Below, in pieces: positions 14,715 through 27,400 of a DNA stretch of 64,000 bases. Source of the stretch: Ascaris suum. Its lineage: Eukaryota; Nematoda; Chromadorea; Rhabditida; Ascarididae. The notes below the pieces were generated by a model that saw nothing but the letters and a program-made list of their open reading frames with translations, was not told where the DNA came from and did not search any database. Position 1 is the first letter of the stretch; every line of letters begins with the position of its first letter. The DNA lies in the NCBI GenBank assembly GCA_013433145.1, contig CM024172.1, forward strand, positions 10,998,053 to 11,062,052. The letters run 5' to 3'. The translations under genes and the position numbers were made by a program.

Positions 14715-14772
14715 TTGAAGATTATAGCTACGAATGCGAATTCCAATTATTTGAAGATTATAGCTAAGAATG
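14715..14772. repeat. 22-bp imperfect direct repeat
   Basis: TTGAAGATTATAGCTACGAA at 14715 recurs at 14751 with one substitution; the copies are 14 bp apart. Confidence 0.8.
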
Positions 14773-17700
14773 TTTTCAAGCACTCTTTTACTTATTATGG
14801 CGCTACAATTCCGCGTAGCATAACCTTCGATTTCTAGTCTACCAATAGTTGCATTTCGTGTGCATTATTCCGAACGAACTCCCGATTAAAGGAGACAGCG
14901 AGGAGAAACTTGGCCGCACTTGTGGCTGCTCGCGTTTTTGCGATGGAGAATCTCCATCCGAGACTTGCTGTAAATGTCATCCAAGGACCTAACCCTCGTT
15001 GGACATACTAGGATGTCGTAAGCAACAACAGATGTAACGTCGAATTTTTTGTTAGCGCGCTATTAATTAAAATAGTCCTCAATGCTCACAGGTAATTGGC
15101 TGCCTAAATGTTTAGTGAGATGATTTATTCGCTTTACAATAAAGTGCTAGAGCAAAATGCGCTTATTTTAAGAATGCAGCAAAAATGCACGTATATAATA
15201 TGAGACGAAAGAAGACAACGCCACATATGCGAGATGAAAAAGCATGAAAAGAGAGGGAAAAAATATCGAAAGTGGCATTTCTATTGCATAGCATTATTGA
15301 ATGGCATCGTTATTGCATAGAAGTGAAGCATATTTGTGAATGTGAGGTATTGTGCATCAGTATTACTGCAAAGCTGTGAGCGCAAAAAAAAAATGGATAG
15401 TCGTCATTTTCGTTTTGTTGAACCTATTGGGAGAAATTAGAAATTAGCGCAATAGGTGAAATTTCATGCAATTGTTGACTGCCTACTATTTCATCTGAAC
15501 AGCGAGCCCCTATGCGCGAAAGCTAATATCGAGAGAAAATCAGGTGAAGACTAATTTCTACCTAATAAAGCGTGAACGAGGAATGCTAGTATGGTATTTT
15601 ATAAAACAGTTGTAAAATGTCTTTGTCATATAGTCATTAAAGGATAGCGCATACATGATAATTGAACATGATTTTGCTTTCTTTGAAAATTTCCTTCCAC
15701 GCTAAAAATTGCTGTACTTCAAATGATAGAATTTTTCAAACTTGCTTTGAAGTGCAGAATAATTCAACTGCAAGTAAGCTTCATAAATATGCGCAGTCAA
15801 TGAGCAAAATCAAATATCCTTGCATGCATTCAGCAAGCATCTTTCGACAAAAGGTGGCAGTTAACCAAGCAGCCAACACGCTTTTGCGTTTAGACCATAC
15901 CGCTGCTTATGGAAAATAAAACTTGCGGAATAATGAATGAATACCTCAGCTTACTTCATGGCTTTATGAATCTTCTAGTGAAAATTTCTGCAAAATGCAC
16001 ACAGTTTTCAGATGCCCTCAATTATCAATTTCAATTTAAATTGGTGAACAACTTAAATGCGATCCAGTAGTATGCTCATATTTGTGAAATCACCTATATC
16101 CAACTTTAGTGGTATCCGAGTTCAAATTAGCGAGCAGAAAGGCATGAAAAGGCATACATATGAATGTACGGCACGATTACGCCATATTATGCATTGCGTA
16201 TGCAAGTTTGAGTAATAAATGCGAAGTAATTTAGTGCATAATGATTGCCGTTCAAGACTCAAATTGGAGTTACAAAAAGCCATTTTGAACATATGCAAAG
16301 TTTTCGTAACGTTTGTAATAAATGGTAATTTCTACATCATGAGTGGTTACTAGTATTCGGCAACCAACGTGGTTTACTGATACAATTTTCAACATTTATG
16401 CTCTTAGGGGCTTTTCTGAAGCCATTCTAATTGAATTCAGTCTAACGACGGCGAGTTCTAAAACTACTTCTGGACAAATTACTTGTTGTGATGGATAATG
16501 GCTCATCACGGCTAACGAACGAACGCATTTAACTGTTAAACAACGTAGGCGAGTAGAATAATGCACCAAAAAAAAAATTTAACGTTATGACCCCTTCTCG
16601 ATGAGCGTTATACCTTCGTATGCTATCGGAAGTCTGTGGAAAGAAGTTAGCTAGCACTCAAAGTTCATGAACTCTACGCTAAACAGTTTGGGAAAATTCT
16701 TCATCGTTAGCCGTTCGACGCTAAAATGAATCGATCAATCATGTGTGTAGAGTGTGGGCACGTAGAAGAAGGACGCTGCGGCGATGTTTTTCGACATGCT
16801 GCCTTGGGCGTTCTCTACGGATCAACGAGATGTATAGGCGTAAAAGATATGTGGAGGGTGGGTGCTGGGAATCTAAGCAATACGTTGTAATATAGCTTCA
16901 AGGAGGTTTTTCACGCTTATCGTTCGTTGTCTGCTTCTCTGTGCTATCCGTTGAACGGTGTGGCAACTGGAGCACCTATTTTAAGTGATTCGTTCACGTT
17001 ACCGCAGCTGTTGCTGCGTGCCCGACCTCAGCTCGTTGGCTTGTTCACTCTTATACACTGCCGTCATTGCCGGCTGACTACCGCTCTCCTCATCGGTACC
17101 AGCATTCGGCATCGTTAGCCTACTGCAGTCGACCCATTGATCTGTCTTTGGTGCCCATTCTTGTCAATGCGAAATATTCCTCTTTTTCAACGCTATTGGA
17201 TTTGGCTATATACCCGCTGATATCACGATGAAGCATTATAGATTTCGATTTTTGATTATTCAGTAATTTCTAAAAACTGAGTTTGAAATTTTGTTGAAAA
17301 TTATTCCACCTCAAGTAATGAAATTGGAATTCAACAATAATGAATACTAGGCAATGGGGGATTTTTCATTAATGTCTAATCGAAAAGAATCTCAACTAAC
17401 TTCATATGGACACTCTAAAGTATCGCTATCAAAAACACCTATATGTAAACTTTCCTTTAATTGATGAAACTTTTAAGCACTATTAGATGAAATAGTTTAT
17501 GATATATGATGCTTGCATATCCAGAATACGAGAAGCGCATTGTTCAAATCTATATACGCTATTAGCCATCAGCGTTAAAATGAATCCGATTAATGCGCTT
17601 CTGGACGCATTATTTATGCGTAGTTTTTAACGATTGACAAAGAGCATCAGGATATTTCAATGATATTTATTGCTACCGACTTATCATTCCTCTTTCCTCT

Positions 17701-17782
17701 TCCCCGCTCCTACAATATCTTCCCCTGCCTCTTGATGAGCCATCAGTTAAATTCTTCGGCGTTTAAATGCATGCACTACACC

Positions 17783-17815
17783 TCATATTCTGTCATATCA
17801 TATCATATCACATCA
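17783..17815. repeat. (CATAT)n pentamer run
   Basis: TCATATCATATCATATCACA-type short tandem repeat. Confidence 0.6.
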
Positions 17816-18353
17816 TATATGTGTGCATTTATGCACAAATACATAGATATAAACGCACGTAAAATGTGATTCGATCCCAATGGAAGAACGTTGTATTGTC
17901 TGGCTGCAAGTATTTATGCAGTCACTCAAGCTCATCGAAACAATTCACAATAGCGTGTAATTTATCAACTCTTTTCTATGATTGGAGAAACTGCATGTGC
18001 TCTAATTCGCTTGTAAATTTCAAGTGAATTTTTGTATAGACTTTACTCGATCTTAAATTTTGATATTTAATTGTCACATATAACGAGGAAATGCGATTTG
18101 CTGCAGAAATTTTGTTCGTTTAAAATTGTTCTAATTTCTTCCTCTTACGCTTAATTGATGCGTTCCAACGACCGACAGAATTCGCCTCACTTTGAGCAGC
18201 TCAGTTTGAGTCCAGTAGAACGTCATCTCGAAACAACATGAAGTGCGTTCAAAACTTCGGCAATAGAAGTTGTCTTAAACGCTCAAAGTTGTTGTTACAT
18301 CGATGTCGATATGTGAATATGTTGATGTAGATGAATACATTCTACGATTGCAG

Positions 18354-18378
18354 GTGGTGCTCGTGACGACCCCTCAAA
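18354..18378 (+). promoter_or_regulatory. Putative trans-splice acceptor and 5' leader of the myosin gene
   Basis: ACGATTGCAG ends at 18353, 25 bp before the first ATG, which is the usual placement for a nematode spliced-leader acceptor. The pyrimidine tract before it is weak. A cis-spliced noncoding first exon farther upstream is equally possible. Confidence 0.35.
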
Positions 18379-18453
18379 ATGGCGTTCGAAATGGAGTGCG
18401 AGAAAGATCCCGGGTGGCAATATCTTCGCCAATCCCGGGAACAAATGGCCGCA
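18379..18453 (+). CDS. unc-54: Myosin exon 1: N-terminus
   Basis: Encodes 25 residues including [15 protein letters not shown], the diagnostic UNC-54 N-terminus. Two in-frame ATGs (18379 and 18391) precede this motif; the second gives MECEKDPGW, directly aligning with UNC-54. Donor GTTAGT, phase 0. Confidence 0.85.
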
Positions 18454-21400
18454 GTTAGTTTTGCATTTTTTTAAGGCGACATGAGAGCAAATTTTGAGCT
18501 TGCTGTCAACTTTTATGCGAGTCTCGACGAATCGGTGACTTGAAGAGAAAGTCAAACTATAAATAGCCTCAAAAGTGCGCCGAACAACTCAGAATTATTT
18601 GTATGGAGAATCTGAGCTGAAAACAAGACGAATAGGAAGTGCTCTATATTTGAAATTAAGGAATTCTATGAAATATGGCGATTTTTAATGGTGATAAATA
18701 ATTAGGAATTACTAAATAAACTTATACGGTTCGATGATTGACATGTGATGATAATCTCAAATATAAATTGCACACTACAGCAATGGTAAAACGAAGAATT
18801 CTTGAATCGTCGGAACTAAATTAATAGCAAGAGACAGATAGCTTTCCCTTCTTTTCATTATTCGATTTTATTAGGAGTTTTAATTTTTTTCTAAGCTCGA
18901 GAAGTTGTTCGCGCACAGTGCGAAAGAGAATGGATAAAATAGCGATGCGCAAAACAGATGCCATATAGCTGCAAAGAGAATTGTCTACAACATGTGGTTC
19001 TATTTCGTTCATCTACAAGACTATAGATTTTCTCGCACTATAAAATTGAAGTGTATGATGAGACGAGGTGAGGATATCTTATTGAGGCAATTAGCTATTT
19101 ATTATGTGAGATGTAAGAGAATGCAAAATTTTCAACGATGATGTAATTTCCCTTCAGCATTATGCATCGCTTTCGAGAGTTTTTCATACATTGGGCCATA
19201 TGTACACGAATCTAACCTGATAAATTGGATCTCCTATACTTGTTTTCTCTATTCTTTTTAAAAATTAGCGCATCGATACATTCGAGAAATTCGTTCATCA
19301 AGTGGAAGAATATCTAAGCGCTAAAAATTATTAGGAAATTTCGACGTGAAAGTTGAAACTGATGCACCTTTTCTTGAGGAATCATTGCATTTGCGTTTCG
19401 AATTTTTCCTCTCACTACCTCATCGCGCAATCACCATTTTTGCAATAAGCCACAATGCGTTTCAGGATCAATCAAAACCGTACGATTCGAAGAAGAACTG
19501 TTGGGTTCCTGATGCGGAGGAGGGATTCATTGCTGCAGAAATCACGAGCACCAAAGGCGATTTGATTACCGTCGTAACTGCCCGTGGAAATGAGGTTCGA
19601 AATAATCGGATCACTTCGAATTGCAAAATTTTCAAAATTGGAGCAATAAATTCATTTTCAGCAATATATTTTTGCAATTTTCTACGCTTAACAATTGCTT
19701 TCTCTTGTTCAACTAAACAAATTCGAAAAATGCACATTTTAAATAATATTTTAAGGCAAAGAAAGTGTCATAATTGACAAAGTGTGTTTTTTTTTTTGAG
19801 TGCATTATGAGATGATCTATGATCGTTTATAGCAAACGCTGAAAAAGGATTTGACACAAGAGATGAATCCTCCGAAATTCGAGAAGACCGAAGATATGTC
19901 CAATTTGACATTCCTCAACGATGCTTCTGTGCTTCACAACCTCCGAGCTCGTTATTCGTCGATGCTTATTTATGTAAGTGATCGTCGAACAACTTCTAGA
20001 TAATTTCATCAATAAGGCAGCTGAAAATCAACAATAAAAGATTTGCTTATGTTTCGGAGATTCAAATTCCAAGCAAAATGTGTTTGTTATTGGAAATTAT
20101 ATACACTGGAAGTCTATAGTTATTTTCTAAACGAAGAATGTTATGCGAAAACGATGCTAAGCATGCTTAAAACAGTAAAATGTAGTAGGACTATGAACCG
20201 ACTTCATCAAATCGATATGTATTTGTTGAGCGTTGATAAAGGTTGAGCAGCTATTACATGCTTATTGAAGTGATCAGAAATAGGCGACTCGTTGCAAAAT
20301 TACGTCTAAAATATGGTCGTTTCAGAAGCGTGAATGCAACAATCAGAAGAAAGCATAAAAAGAAAACATAGCTATCTGCTAAATATTAGATGCCTCGATT
20401 TCCTCTACGCATATTGAGCATTGTGAGTTATACTTTTTCGTCAATCCTCATCCTCTACGCATATTAAATGAATAAACATTTTACAGACGTATTCTGGGCT
20501 ATTCTGCGTCGTAATCAACCCATACAAACGATTACCAATCTATACAGACTCTGTCGCGCAAATGTTCATGGGTAAACGCAGAACAGAGATGCCACCGCAT
20601 TTGTTTGCCGTTTCTGATGAAGCCTATCGTAACATGCTTCAAGATCATGAGAATCAATCGATGCTGATCACAGGTGAATCTGGAGCAGGTAAAACCGAAA
20701 ATACTAAAAAGGTATGTTTGTTTCTTCTCGTGGATAGAGTGCACTTCTCAAAACTACTTAACAAATAAGCATTATCTTTTTTTCTTTCCACCAGCCTATT
20801 AGGAACTCGATAATCTGCTACAACAATCGTAAAACTGATTATGTTTGGATAACACAACACTAACATTTCAGACGCCGCGGTATCTTTATATTAAATTCAT
20901 TAAAAGGAAATATACAAAACCAGGGTCTTTACTTCATCGGGCCCGATACACTTGTGGACTGATAACCATATCAGAAATACATCTGCGGTCTTATTATGAT
21001 ATCTGAAGTACTTTTTCGTTTGACGATGAGACTTGAAATATACTTGCGAGTTGTTTACAATATACGATAGAGTCCATAATTGAAGGTAATTGCCTACTTT
21101 GCCGTGGTGGGTGCATCGCAAACAAAGGCCGCAGGCGATAAAACGGTCACCTTAGAGGATCAAATCGTGCAGACCAATCCAGTCCTAGAGGCATTCGGCA
21201 ACGCAAAAACTGTGCGTAACAACAATTCGTCTCGATTCGGAAAATTCATCCGAATTCATTTCTCAAAAGCTGGCAAAGTGGCCTCTTGCGATATTGAGCA
21301 TTGTGAGTTATACTTTTTCGGTCAATCCTCATTCACTTTCTTATATCAACGACGAGATGTCTAAACGCAAGTTCGGCCTTTTAATAAAAAAACTCAAATA

Positions 21401-24400
21401 ATAAAATCTAGCCAAAGAGACAAAAATTCGATCAATTATTCTTTTATCCTACAAATTACTACAGACGTTTGCCTCACTAATCATCAATGGCGAGCGCAAA
21501 AGAAGTACATGGAGAATCGGTCTGAATTTGGTACTGAGTTTACCGCTGCGATTAGCACTTAATTTCTTTTCCATGAAAACTTAACTACTCTAGAACATGA
21601 GATTCAAGTCCTAACTGCGGACTTAGAATGTCGCATTCCTTGCGCCTAGAAGCGTTAGGCATTGATGACCGATAGGAGTATCACGTCTAGAAAACAAATC
21701 AAGCAACCACTAAATTTCAGACTTGCTCGAGAAATCACGTGTGATTAGGCAAGCGCCAGGTGAACGATGCTATCATATCTTCTATCAGCTATATTCGGAT
21801 TTCTTGCCGTCATTGAAAAAAGATCTGCTTCTTGATGCACCACTCAAAGATTATTGGTTCGTTGCGCAAGCCGAGCTCACAATTGATGGCGTCAATGACA
21901 AAGAAGAGCATCAACTCACTGATGAAGCGTTCGATATTTTGAATTTCTCGCCCGAAGAGAAGATGAACTGCTATCGACTCGTATCAGCGATCATGCATAT
22001 GGGTAACATGAAGTTCAAACAACGTCCTCGTGAGGAACAAGCTGAACCAGATGGCACAGATGAAGCCGAGAAAGCGTCGAAGATGTTCGGTGTCGACTCC
22101 GAAGAGTTCCTCAAGGCACTTACGAAGCCGCGTGTAAAAGTCGGCACCGAGTGGGTAAACAAAGGACAAAACGTCGATCAAGTGAACTGGGCAGTTGGTG
22201 CTATGGCTAAGGGTATCTATGCCCGGCTTTTCCACTGGCTTGTGAAGAAGTGCAATCTTACCCTCGATCAGAAGGGTATCTCACGAGACTATTTCATCGG
22301 TGTGCTCGATATTGCTGGATTCGAAATCTTTGATGCAAGTTTCCTCTTCTCTTCCCTTTGAACTTTTATGGCAAATTTCCGGAGGGGGGGGGGGAGGGGG
22401 AAGGCATTTTTGCAGCTGAAATGTTCGCCTGAATCCGTCATTTATGGTTAGGCTATGAAATCTTAAATTCATCCTCTTCGATTGTTATACTGTAGCTAAC
22501 CAGATGAGGTACTAATCTTCAAAAGAGGCCTAAGATAAAGTAGGGTTCGTGCGAGCTGACGTCTTAGGAAGAGAAGGAATGAATTCCAAGGCGGTAGAGG
22601 ATGTGAGAAAAGATTGTGCCGAAGGGAAATGCTGTATTTGAAGCGGAAGAATTTGAGGGAGGAATGAAAGGATGACTGTCTTGGGATAGAAGGCGGAGAA
22701 AATATTGACGAGGGAAAACAATTATCTATATTTTTATGGCGTTTAGTGCATAACTATTAGAACGCTTTGCAAGATGCGCTTTCAGAAACATCTTATTACT
22801 GCATACACGCAACAATAGCGATAGATTATCGATCCCAGCGCATGATGATCTTTCCAGCAATAATTTTTTAGCCAATAAGGAGCAAAAAAAGTTGCTTTCA
22901 TTTCTAATGGTAATAAAGCAATTATTACCAAACGAGAGAGCTATATGAAACCTCGATGAGAAAAGATTTCTCAGGCCACAGTTTCAGCAAACTATCGACG
23001 AATAGCACTGAAATCTCATTTTTCGCCTAATGTTAAGAAAGGCGAAATGCTTGTCACGAATAGCTTCAGCTTCTTCACTTCTTTTGCTGTAGTTCATTCA
23101 AGTTGATGATTTATTGATAGTCAGTTTTATCAACGTTCAAGTACATAAATTATCATAACTGTGCGTTTAAATCGGATATTCTTTTACTGATTAGATATGA
23201 TTAATAGCGGTAATAAAACGATAAATATTTTTCAGTTCAATTCATTCGAGCAATTGTGGATCAATTTTGTAAACGAGAAATTGCAACAGTTCTTCAACCA
23301 TCATATGTTCGTTCTGGAGCAGGAAGAGTACGAACGCGAAGGTATTCAATGGACGTTCATTGATTTCGGTCTCGATCTGCAAGCGTGTATTGAACTCATC
23401 GAAAAGCCTATGGGCATCATTTCGATGCTTGACGAAGAGTGCATCGTGCCAAAAGCAACTGATATGACTCTTGCACAGAAGCTTATCGATAACCACCTTG
23501 GCAAACATCCTAACTTCGAGAAGCCAAAACCACCAAAAGGCAAACAATCAGAAGCACACTTCGCCATGAAGCACTATGCGGGCACAGTCCGTTACAACGT
23601 TACTAACTGGCTCGAAAAGAATAAGGACCCACTCAACGACACTGTTGTCGCTTGCCTGAAAGGCTCGAAGGGTAACGCTCTTCTCAATGAATGTTGGGCA
23701 GACTATACCACTCAAGAGGAAGCGGCTATCCAGGCTAAAGGTAAACGAAGCATTTTTTCAACAATAATAGCGATTGAAAGGGAAAAAAAACTTGTTCTGT
23801 ATATGTTATTATCTGAGAGCAATTAAGTGCGAAAAGCGAAAAGTAGCATTGTTGAACAGCGTAATTTGATCGCTAAAGAGACGATAAATAACATTAAATT
23901 GCGCCACTGTAACAGCGTAGAAAGCGTTTCGATTCTAGGCATTGTAAACATTCGTCGATATGACCAAAACCATTTTAAAATGATGCACGATTGCAAGCAA
24001 TCATCATTGCTATGAAACAATATTTGAAAATTATTTCTAGTTCCTCCTTATATGCGATATGTTCACTTTCATTACTTTTAGAGGGCGGTGGTGGCAAGAA
24101 GAAAGGCAAGTCTGGCTCGTTCATGACCGTTTCTATGATGTACCGTGAATCATTGAACAATCTGATGAACATGCTGAACAGGACGCATCCACACTTCATC
24201 CGATGCATTATTCCCAACGAGAAGAAGAAATCTGGTCTCTTGGATGCGGCACTGGTGTTAAACCAACTGACCTGTAACGGTGTGCTAGAAGGTATTCGAA
24301 TTTGTCGTAAGGGATTCCCAAATAGATCACTGCACGAGGATTTCAGGCAGCGCTACGCAATGCTCGCCTCTAAAGAAGCAAAGAGCGATCCGGAACCGAA

Positions 24401-27400
24401 AAAGTGCGCTGAGGCCATTCTTAGCAAACTGGTCAACGATGGTGCGCTCACCGAGGAAAATTTCCGCGTGGGTAAAACGAAAGTGTTCTTTAAGGCTGGT
24501 ATCGTTGCCCATCTCGAAGATTTGCGTGATGAAAAGTTGGGACAGATCCTAGCTGGTTTCCAAGCACAAATTCGTTGGTTCTGCATTCTTATCGATCGTC
24601 AGCGTCGTGCTAAACAACGTGCTGGCTATGTTATCTTGCAGCGCAACATTCGTGCATGGTCTGTCCTGCGTACGTGGGATTGGTACCTGTTGTACGGCAA
24701 AATTAAGCCAATGCTTAAGTGCGGCAAGGAACAAGAAGAAATGGATAAGATGAATCAACAGATCAAGGAACTTGAACTGAAAATCGCTGAAGAGGAAAAA
24801 GCACGCAAAGGACTCGAGGAGAGTTCCACAAAACTTCTCGAAGAGAAGAACGCTGTATTCAGTGAGCTCGAAGCTGCCAAAGCAAAACTTTCCGATGCTG
24901 AGGATCGCCTTAACAGGTTGACCACCCTTAAGGGCGATATCGACAAGCAGATTAGTGTAAGTTCCATTCTTCAACACACGAAATACTGAACTTCAAAGTG
25001 TGGTCCTAATTTTAGTGCTTATTGCAGCATAAGAAACCCACGTAAGCCACATCGCTTTTTGATGTGATGATGCAGAGAAATTTGCTGTATAATTGAGTGG
25101 ACTGAGATGAAAAGGAAGTCATATCGCTGTTTATGACCTGCAAAGAATCACTTTGGAGTGTTTTTAAAACGCCTCCAGCAACAAAAATCATCCCTGTCTT
25201 GGCTGTTGCATTCATTCGCTATGAATCGCATCTTGATTCTACATGATTTTTAAGGTACTGCACAGATCAATGCTTAACTTCCTGTGGACAATAAGCTGAG
25301 GAAATCGACTTTTATGAAATATTTATGCGAAATTTTGATGTAATTACAGGAGCTCCATGACCGCCTTGGAGATCAAGAGGATCGTAACGCAGATTTGACA
25401 CGCGCCAAGAAGAAGGTGGAAACGGATGCCGAGAATCTTAGAAAGACAATCGAGGAATTGGAGGCGCGTCTACAGAAGGCTGAGACAGACAAACAGGCCA
25501 AGGATCAACAAATTCGTTCATTGCAGGACGAAATGCAATTGCAGGATGAAAATATTGCAAAGTTGAACAAGGAAAAGAAGCATCAGGAAGAGATTAACCG
25601 CAAATTGATGGAGGATTTGCAAAGTGAGGAAGATAAAGGCAACCATACAAACAAGTTGAAGGGCAAACTGGAACAAAGTCTCGATGACCTTGAGGACAGT
25701 CTTGAGCGTGAGAAGCGGTCAAGAAACGACATTGAGAAACAAAAGCGCAAAGTGGAGGGTGAATTGAAAGTTGCCCAAGAAAACATCGATGAAATCAATC
25801 GCCAACGTCATGAAATTGAGGCAAATCTGAAGAAGAAGGAAGCTGAATCACAAGCTGTCGCCACACGCCTCGAGGAAGAGCAAGACCTCGTAAACAAGCT
25901 CAAGAAGCAGCTTAAAGAGACCCAAGGGCGCATTGGCGAGGTGGAAGAGGAACTCGAGAATGAGCGCCAGTCGAGAGCTAAAGCCGATCGCGTGAAGTCG
26001 GACTTGCAACGGGAGTTGGAAGAGCTCGGAGACCGACTCGACGAACAGGGTGGTGCCACTGCAGCCCAAGTTGAGCTTAACAAGAAGCGCGAGGCTGAAT
26101 TGGCCAAACTACGTCGCGATCTTGAGGAGGCGAACATGAACCATGAGAATCAACTGGCTGCTATTCGCAAAAAGCACAACGACGCCGTTGCAGAACTTGG
26201 CGATCAAATAGAACAGGCACAGAAACAGAAAGGCAAGGTCGAGAAAGACAAGGGACAGGCACAACGTGATGCCGAGGATCTGGCAAGTCAAATTGAATCG
26301 GAGACTGCGGCACGCGTTAATAGTGAGAAACTTGCTAAACAGTACGAAGTGCAAATTGCTGAACTGCAAAGCAAATGCGACGAACAGACTCGCCAACTCC
26401 AGGAGTTTGCTTCGTTGAAAACACGCATGACTGGTGAGAATGCCGACATAAGCAAACAAATTGAAGAAGCCGAATCTCAATTGAACGCTTTGACACGTCT
26501 GAAGGGTCAACTGACGTCACAACTAGAGGAGGCACGACAGTCACTCGACGAAGAAGCAAGAGAACGCAATACTTTGGCTGCACAGGCGAAGAATTACCAA
26601 CATGAAATCGAACAAATCCGCGAATCAATGGAGGAGGAAATTGGAGCGAAAAGCGAGATTCTCAAGCAGCTTAGCCATGCAAACGCTGAAATCCAACAGT
26701 GGCAGACGAAATTTGAGAGTGAAGGTCTTCTGAAAGCAGATGAACTGGATGAGGCAAAGAAACGTCAGTTGCAGAAGATCAACGAAATACAAGAGGCACT
26801 CGATGCTGCGAATTCAAAGATCGCCTCCCTCGAAAAAACCAAATCACGTTTGGTTTCCGATCTCGATGATGCTCAGGTAAGGACCACTTTATTATTCTCT
26901 TTCTTGAAAAAAAAATATTTCAGAAGCAGTAATCGACTTATTTTTGGAGTACTCTTAATTTTGATTATACACCGAAATTAACTTTATACATTTTCAGGTG
27001 ATTTTAGGGATTAGTAACTGTGTCAGCATTGTGTTAATCTTTATCGAAATATCTATGCACACCTCAATCTATGAATGATGTCTTCTTTTGATATAAACGT
27101 CTTGTATCATCGTGGAAGAATACAAAGCATCAAAGAGTCCTTGGTGGAAGAATAAAAGAATACTGTTCCCATTTTCGAACGTCACTGTTGAAAAACCAGG
27201 CTGCGTCGGGGTTTTTCAGCGCAATCATGTTAGTTCATCCCTGCCAAAGAAAGCGCGCTACATCCCCGTGTTTATATTTACTATCAACGAATAAAGGCCT
27301 TCCCACCATGTTTACATGCAATGTCCATAAGTGCAAACAACCCTTTCAGTGCGAACTATGCTAAATCTGTGGCGCAAATTACATATTTCTGAGTAATTCA

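Larger units (their letters stand above)
5571..18353. other. Intergenic, no gene supported
   Basis: Long AT-rich spacer upstream of the myosin gene. Reading both strands I found no frame with recognisable protein similarity or convincing splice structure. It carries octamer sites, a C14 run, (TTGA)n and GT microsatellites, a 22-bp imperfect direct repeat and one GC-richer patch, each listed separately. Muscle enhancers of the myosin gene would be expected in its last kilobases, but I cannot point to one. Confidence 0.55.

Noticed and set aside
18553..18566. TATA-like ACTATAAATAG
   Set aside because: It lies inside intron 1, after the first coding exon, so it is not the promoter of this gene unless an alternative start exists.
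19346..19777. 143-codon frame around myosin exon 2
   Set aside because: Only 19466-19594 aligns with myosin; the rest is intron read-through on both sides.
25583..26510. Long minus-strand frames opposite the myosin rod
   Set aside because: Antisense shadows of heptad-rich codon usage (Ser/Leu/Phe-rich translations); the same happens at 24549-24977, 27715-28152, 29440-29790 and 50378-50824.
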